Part shown: positions 30,380-32,747 of the stretch, one piece after another
Numbering within the stretch: the stretch's first letter is position 1
How the letters are laid out: every line of letters begins with the position of its first letter
IMG/VR virus record: IMGVR_UViG_3300037246_001054
Span: 1-32,747 of that record
DNA length: 32,747 nucleotides
Origin: a virus
Direction: 5' to 3' (one strand)
Position numbers and translations under genes: made by a program
Notes under the pieces: generated by a model
Told to the model about the DNA's origin: nothing
What the model saw: the letters and a program-made list of their open reading frames with translations, nothing else
The model's database searches: none

Positions 30380-31360
30380 TTATTCTACACGATAACCGCC
30401 TAGCATGATTTGAAATGACAATAGGCCCTGTATTGCATCCTGAACAACAGCCTCTAAATTTTCAAATTGTTTAAGCTCAATAGCTGCACCTACTTTTGTA
30501 AATGTCAATCTAGTTACAAAACCATTTTCGCCTTGAGCTGGATTTAATTCTGCTGAAGGATCGAAATCAAAAGCAAGGGCTTTCATATCCCTATTGTTTT
30601 TAATATTGAATATATTAATTTGCTCTGATCCTGTCTTTCTGAATAATAATCCTCTACCTAATGCCGTAAGATCTCCGAATTTAGTTAGAGTTATTGGATC
30701 TGTTGTGACGCACGTTACTATCATCCTTGAAATATTAGTCACCGATGGAGTTGAAGGAGTTCCCAATCTATGCTTAAATATCTGAGGGGTACCTGATCCA
30801 TTAACATTCATTTTAATAGTTGCAACAATCACCTGTGACCCTGCTGTATATTCAAAATCGATTTGATTATCAAGCGTAATTGTATTGGTTGCAACTAAAA
30901 GAACGGTTCCTTGGTAAAATCTATCAGACCCCGAATCTATAATCCTAATATGCTGACCTATCACAAAGCCTGTAGAGTTAACAACGTCAATAGTGTAGTC
31001 GTCTATAACAGTTTCAACATCCAATATAGTAGCTGCAATTTCCTGAGCCATAGGAATGATGATAAGCGGTGAAGTTCTGTCTTTAGATTCCGATTTGTTT
31101 TCAGAAATAAAATCACCCGTGCCCTTTTCGAAAGATGCAAAGTCAGCGTAAAAATTGCCATCACGGTCTTTTATTTCAGTGATTAGAATATTTAACAGAT
31201 AGAAAGTTCCGTATATTTTATTTTCAATTGTCACCCTAGTAGGGCTATCTATATCGTCTAATGTTCTGACGAATCCAGAATCAGGTTTTAGCTCTTGAAG
31301 TGCTGCACCCTCCCCAATCCACCATTTACCATTTACGTCTCTATAAAAATAATTGTCCAT
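30380..31360 (-). CDS. Putative tail protein, 326 aa
   Basis: A strand-rich protein with no membrane segment. Start MDNYFYRDVNGKWWIGEGAALQEL; middle region (VVNSTGFVIGQHIRIIDSGSDRFYQGTVLLVATNTITLD) resembles a small beta-barrel repeat of phage fibre/baseplate proteins. The C-terminus reads VQDAIQGLLSFQIMLGGYRVE. It follows the large tail-tip gene on the same strand. Likely baseplate, tail-tip or fibre; no family assigned. Confidence 0.7.
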   Translation of the reverse strand: MDNYFYRDVNGKWWIGEGAALQELKPDSGFVRTLDDIDSPTRVTIENKIYGTFYLLNILITEIKDRDGNFYADFASFEKGTGDFISENKSESKDRTSPLIIIPMAQEIAATILDVETVIDDYTIDVVNSTGFVIGQHIRIIDSGSDRFYQGTVLLVATNTITLDNQIDFEYTAGSQVIVATIKMNVNGSGTPQIFKHRLGTPSTPSVTNISRMIVTCVTTDPITLTKFGDLTALGRGLLFRKTGSEQINIFNIKNNRDMKALAFDFDPSAELNPAQGENGFVTRLTFTKVGAAIELKQFENLEAVVQDAIQGLLSFQIMLGGYRVE

Positions 31361-31407
31361 AATTAAAATTTTAATTTATAAGTACAAATTTCGTTAAAAT
31401 AATCGAT

Positions 31408-32747
31408 TTAAACAATTACGCCTGAGTTTGTTAATTTATCTTTCTTTTCTTGATTATCAGAGGACAAAAATACTTGATTTAAAGTTATTTCAGAGCTAGA
31501 GAACTCAGGAGCATTTACAATTGCGAGATCTACCTGAACTAATTCTGTCCTTGTTTTCTTATTATTCCCTGCTTGATAATTAGATAGTTCATTTAGTCTA
31601 TAATGACTATTACCGTATCTAACAGTCTCTAGGTAAATTATATCATTAAAATCGATTTCTGAAACGTCCTTCGATGTTAAGTCAAACTGAGAAACTAAAA
31701 ACATTGAATCGTCATTAGTCGTCAGCTCTTCATCATTCTTATATAATCCATTGTATAAATTGCCTGTTATGCTTTTTTTACCTGCTACAGATTCAGAGTA
31801 AGTGTCTTTTTCATCAAATGAAATAATTAAATTATCTGTTGTGTTAATAATGAAATCATGATTATATCTTGATGATAGTACATGTAAATTATCTATCGAC
31901 AAATCCCTTGATCCTTGATCGTCCAATCCGTATGTAAGCCCACCTAAATAAGAAGATCCAATAAACAAAAATCTAGGGGTTAATTTAGTGTTGTATTCTC
32001 CATCACTATTTAATAGACTCAAGAATCTATCAATTAAAATACTATTAGATATATTTAATTGCTTTGTAACGACTGTTTTTGTGTCAGAAATCACCTCTAT
32101 ATCACTTATTACTGAATTGAATTGCTCTTTATAGTCGATATTATGCAGATCGTTAGATTCCAAAAATTTAAACTGGCTTACTTCCGAGGTTCTTGAAAGC
32201 AATGTTGATAGTTCAATTTCATCCTCATCAACTTTACCGGATAGATCGAAAAAAGGACTAACATAGGAGCTGTTAAATTCGTTTGCAGTCGTCATGTGAA
32301 TATTATCACCATCACTAGTGGTTATTGCATTAAACAACATTACAACATCATTAAACAAATCTATTTTCTTGTAATTTACAGGAAGTATTTTATCTGAAGT
32401 TATAACAGTTGGTGTGTCTTCGTTATAATAAGAATCAACTTTCTCAATCTCAATATTTGTAGTTCCATCTGATGAGCATGTCAAAGGACCTTCACCATTT
32501 GGCAGTTCGTTAGTTTCGAATCCTATAAATAAAGATGTAGTTCCGCCCTGGAGCTTAAAAGAAGTCTTAAACGTAGCCTCATGGAATGATGTTCCTGATA
32601 GGATTATTCCTGCATCTGGATCAGATCCAAGATTTATAAGCTTTAAGTCTGTTGTTATAAGTGGTGATATGTCGCCAGTATGAAGTATTATTTTTGGTTT
32701 AACCTCTGGATTTGGCACTCCCACCCCCCCCGCAGAATCTTTTTTTA
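31408..32747 (-). CDS. Tail-tip structural protein, C-terminal part (begins at the other window end)
   Basis: Codons GAT TCT GCG GGG GGG GTG run in frame from the repeated end (32739-32725) into VPNPEVKPKIILHTGD and on to the stop at 31408, giving residues 299-741 of the protein starting at 899. GTG 32724 would be a possible independent start but has no leader; the junction reading is better. The region is Ser/Asn/Asp-rich and strand-rich, like tail-tip or fibre proteins. The frame crosses a run of seven C's at 32725-32731 that may be a sequencing or assembly weak point. Confidence 0.75.
   Translation of the reverse strand, partial: KKDSAGGVGVPNPEVKPKIILHTGDISPLITTDLKLINLGSDPDAGIILSGTSFHEATFKTSFKLQGGTTSLFIGFETNELPNGEGPLTCSSDGTTNIEIEKVDSYYNEDTPTVITSDKILPVNYKKIDLFNDVVMLFNAITTSDGDNIHMTTANEFNSSYVSPFFDLSGKVDEDEIELSTLLSRTSEVSQFKFLESNDLHNIDYKEQFNSVISDIEVISDTKTVVTKQLNISNSILIDRFLSLLNSDGEYNTKLTPRFLFIGSSYLGGLTYGLDDQGSRDLSIDNLHVLSSRYNHDFIINTTDNLIISFDEKDTYSESVAGKKSITGNLYNGLYKNDEELTTNDDSMFLVSQFDLTSKDVSEIDFNDIIYLETVRYGNSHYRLNELSNYQAGNNKKTRTELVQVDLAIVNAPEFSSSEITLNQVFLSSDNQEKKDKLTNSGVIV
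32735..32747. repeat. Terminal repeat shared with window start (1-11)
   Basis: gaatcttttttta at the end repeats gaatctttttt at the start, with one extra T in the end copy. Merging the copies preserves the reading frame; simple joining gives a stop about 16 codons later. This is the overlap of a circular assembly rather than a long terminal repeat. Confidence 0.7.

Noticed and set aside
32722-32724. GTG 32724 as an independent start of the 31408 gene
   Set aside because: The frame is open further upstream and joins the 1-899 frame exactly; the leader would be a C/G run.

Overview
The window looks like one complete, AT-rich genome of a tailed (siphovirus-type) phage of a Bacteroidota host, probably Flavobacteriia or a relative. 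The host call rests on promoters of the Bacteroidota form TTG-N19/20-TAnnTTTG (or TTTA), A-rich leaders with almost no Shine-Dalgarno sites, and protein families typical of such phages (YopX-like, DUF1351 + RecT, DUF6291, XkdF-like protease). Both window ends carry the same 11 bases (gaatctttttt), and merging them joins the two edge ORFs in one frame. The window is therefore best read as a circularly permuted assembly of about 32.73 kb whose break falls inside one tail gene. No integrase, tRNA, CRISPR or IS element was seen.

Layout: (a) 30380 through the junction to 4441, minus strand: tail-tip/fibre genes, including a 741-aa protein split by the window ends and a 748-aa protein with an SGNH/GDSL hydrolase domain. 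(b) 4581-5424, plus: a two-gene island with a DNA-methyltransferase-like protein behind a textbook promoter. (c) 5454-8504, minus: neck genes and portal. (d) 8670-10919, plus: small accessory genes (zinc protein, YopX-like, small membrane protein, a 71-aa protein with an SSB-like acidic tail), with a strongly structured intergenic stretch at 8855-8993. (e) 11006-12807, plus: terminase small and large subunits. (f) 12844-18375: plus-strand tail genes (chaperone candidate, tape measure) alternating with minus-strand single genes or pairs (unknown 236 aa, MazG-like, membrane zinc-ribbon protein). (g) 18489-21381, plus: XkdF-like protease, scaffold candidate, major capsid, tail-tube candidate. (h) 21467-25841, minus: recombination/early genes (metallo-beta-lactamase fold, RecT, DUF1351, Cro-like HTH). 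(i) 26002-29209, minus: lysis candidates (M15-type endolysin, membrane proteins), replication genes (DUF6291-like and a DUF6633-like protein), and a ribbon-helix-helix regulator at the operon head. (j) 29279-29635, plus: a PD-(D/E)xK-like nuclease. (k) 29660-30358, minus: membrane proteins that may belong to lysis.

Gene working logic: structural genes are split over both strands in short islands, nearly every island having its own promoter and a strong, often bidirectional hairpin terminator. Three promoters share a 14-base start-of-transcript sequence, two minus-strand islands share another 14-base promoter box, and portal and tape-measure units share a third, which suggests that co-regulated classes replace the usual single late operon. 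The most notable unexplained items are the structured intergenic RNA candidate, a cluster of seven WCCGGW palindromes inside the gene before the tape measure, a divergent promoter pair built on a palindrome, and a zinc-protein gene interrupted by TAA at codon 5.
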